DNA of 5,248 nucleotides from Deltaproteobacteria bacterium (GTDB lineage Bacteria > Myxococcota > XYA12-FULL-58-9 > JAUUZB01). This document shows positions 4,911 to 5,248 of this stretch, in pieces. Below the pieces are notes generated by a model that had not been told where the DNA came from, did no database searches, and worked only from the letters and a program-made list of their open reading frames with translations. Position 1 is the first letter of the stretch. Every line of letters starts with the position of its first letter. The stretch spans positions 1-5,248 of the forward strand of contig JAUUZB010000400.1 of NCBI GenBank assembly GCA_030590185.1, in the 5' to 3' direction. A program made the position numbers and the translations under genes.

Positions 4911-5248
4911 GCACCGGCCCGATCACAATCCTCATCGCCGACGATTCGAGGGTCGTGCGGCGCGCCCTGCGCATGATCTTCGAGGAGGCGGGACTCGCGG
5001 TCGTGGGCGAGGCGGCGGATGGCGATCAAGCCGTGAAGCTCGCCACGGAGCTGCGCCCGCGGATCGTGACCATGGATCTGGCGATGCCGGGGATGGATGG
5101 CCTCGGCGCGGTTGAAGAGATCATGGCCTCGGCGCCCACCCGCATCCTGGTGGTCACCGGTCTACCGGAGTATCGCGGTCTCGATGCTACCTTCGAGGCC
5201 CTCTCCCGCGGCGCCCTCGAGTTGGTGCCCAAGCCCACGGCATGGCCC
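4907..5248 (+). CDS. cheB: CheB-type protein-glutamate methylesterase, N-terminal receiver only (cut by window end)
   Basis: The first 114 residues are present and the frame is open at the window edge. The receiver fold is complete in its key residues: Asp12 and Asp13 in ILIADDSRVVRRAL, phosphoacceptor Asp57 in TMDLAMPGMDG, Thr84 at the switch position, and Lys109 in LVPKP. The stretch EALSRGALELVPKP (97-110) and the TMDxxMPxMDG form are typical of CheB receivers rather than stand-alone CheY, so a methylesterase domain with a Ser-His-Asp triad should follow outside the window. Phosphorylated CheB would remove methyl groups from the upstream receptor and give adaptation. The GTG start overlaps the cheA stop (GTGA), with GGGG at 4897-4900 six bases upstream as a ribosome binding site. 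By position it corresponds to FrzG or WspF. A lone response regulator is the less likely alternative. Confidence 0.85.
   Translation, partial: MSTGPITILIADDSRVVRRALRMIFEEAGLAVVGEAADGDQAVKLATELRPRIVTMDLAMPGMDGLGAVEEIMASAPTRILVVTGLPEYRGLDATFEALSRGALELVPKPTAWP

Noticed and set aside
1..5248. CRISPR array, insertion sequence, tRNA or rRNA
   Set aside because: No spaced repeats, transposase, terminal inverted repeats or tRNA-like cloverleaf sequence were seen on either strand. The only tandem repeat is the coding one in cheA.

Overview
The window holds the 5' part of one chemosensory gene cluster on the plus strand. It also holds the first few codons of a divergent minus-strand gene at the left edge. 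The DNA is G+C-rich (roughly two thirds by eye). GTG starts are common, Shine-Dalgarno sequences are recognisable, and genes are tightly packed or overlapping. This fits a high-GC proteobacterium. A purple-sulfur-type gammaproteobacterium or a myxobacterium-like deltaproteobacterium would both fit; the sequence alone does not decide the lineage.

Layout. Positions 1-13 (minus) are the start of a gene running out of the window, with a consensus AGGAGG ribosome binding site. Positions 14-213 are the shared divergent control region. It carries a 10-bp sequence repeated twice, one copy near each start codon; the right copy is part of an FNR/Anr-like box. Then follow: a CheW adaptor (214-765); a second, degenerate CheW-like protein (773-1255); an 80-bp gap; a two-TM chemoreceptor with no recognisable HAMP (1336-2643); a hybrid CheA kinase with a C-terminal receiver (2643-4910); and the receiver domain of a CheB methylesterase cut by the window end (4907-5248). 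The last three genes overlap (TGATG and GTGA junctions). No terminator is visible between any of the plus-strand genes, so they look like one operon.

How it works together. The receptor would sense through a short periplasmic domain and control the CheA hybrid through one or both CheW-type adaptors. CheA would autophosphorylate on His52 and pass phosphate to its own receiver (Asp681) and to CheB (Asp57), which would give adaptation by demethylating the receptor. The order CheW, CheW-like, receptor, CheA-receiver, CheB equals frzA-frzB-frzCD-frzE-frzG of Myxococcus xanthus, and the domains also resemble the Wsp system. No stand-alone CheY, CheR, flagellar or pilus gene lies in the window. The output is therefore not visible; this kind of system may control twitching/gliding, c-di-GMP or another cellular function rather than classical flagellar chemotaxis. 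The family assignments are secure. The strongest leads are the Frz-like order, the minisatellite-encoded linker that replaces P2 in CheA, the HAMP-less receptor, the degenerate second adaptor and the paired motif in the control region.
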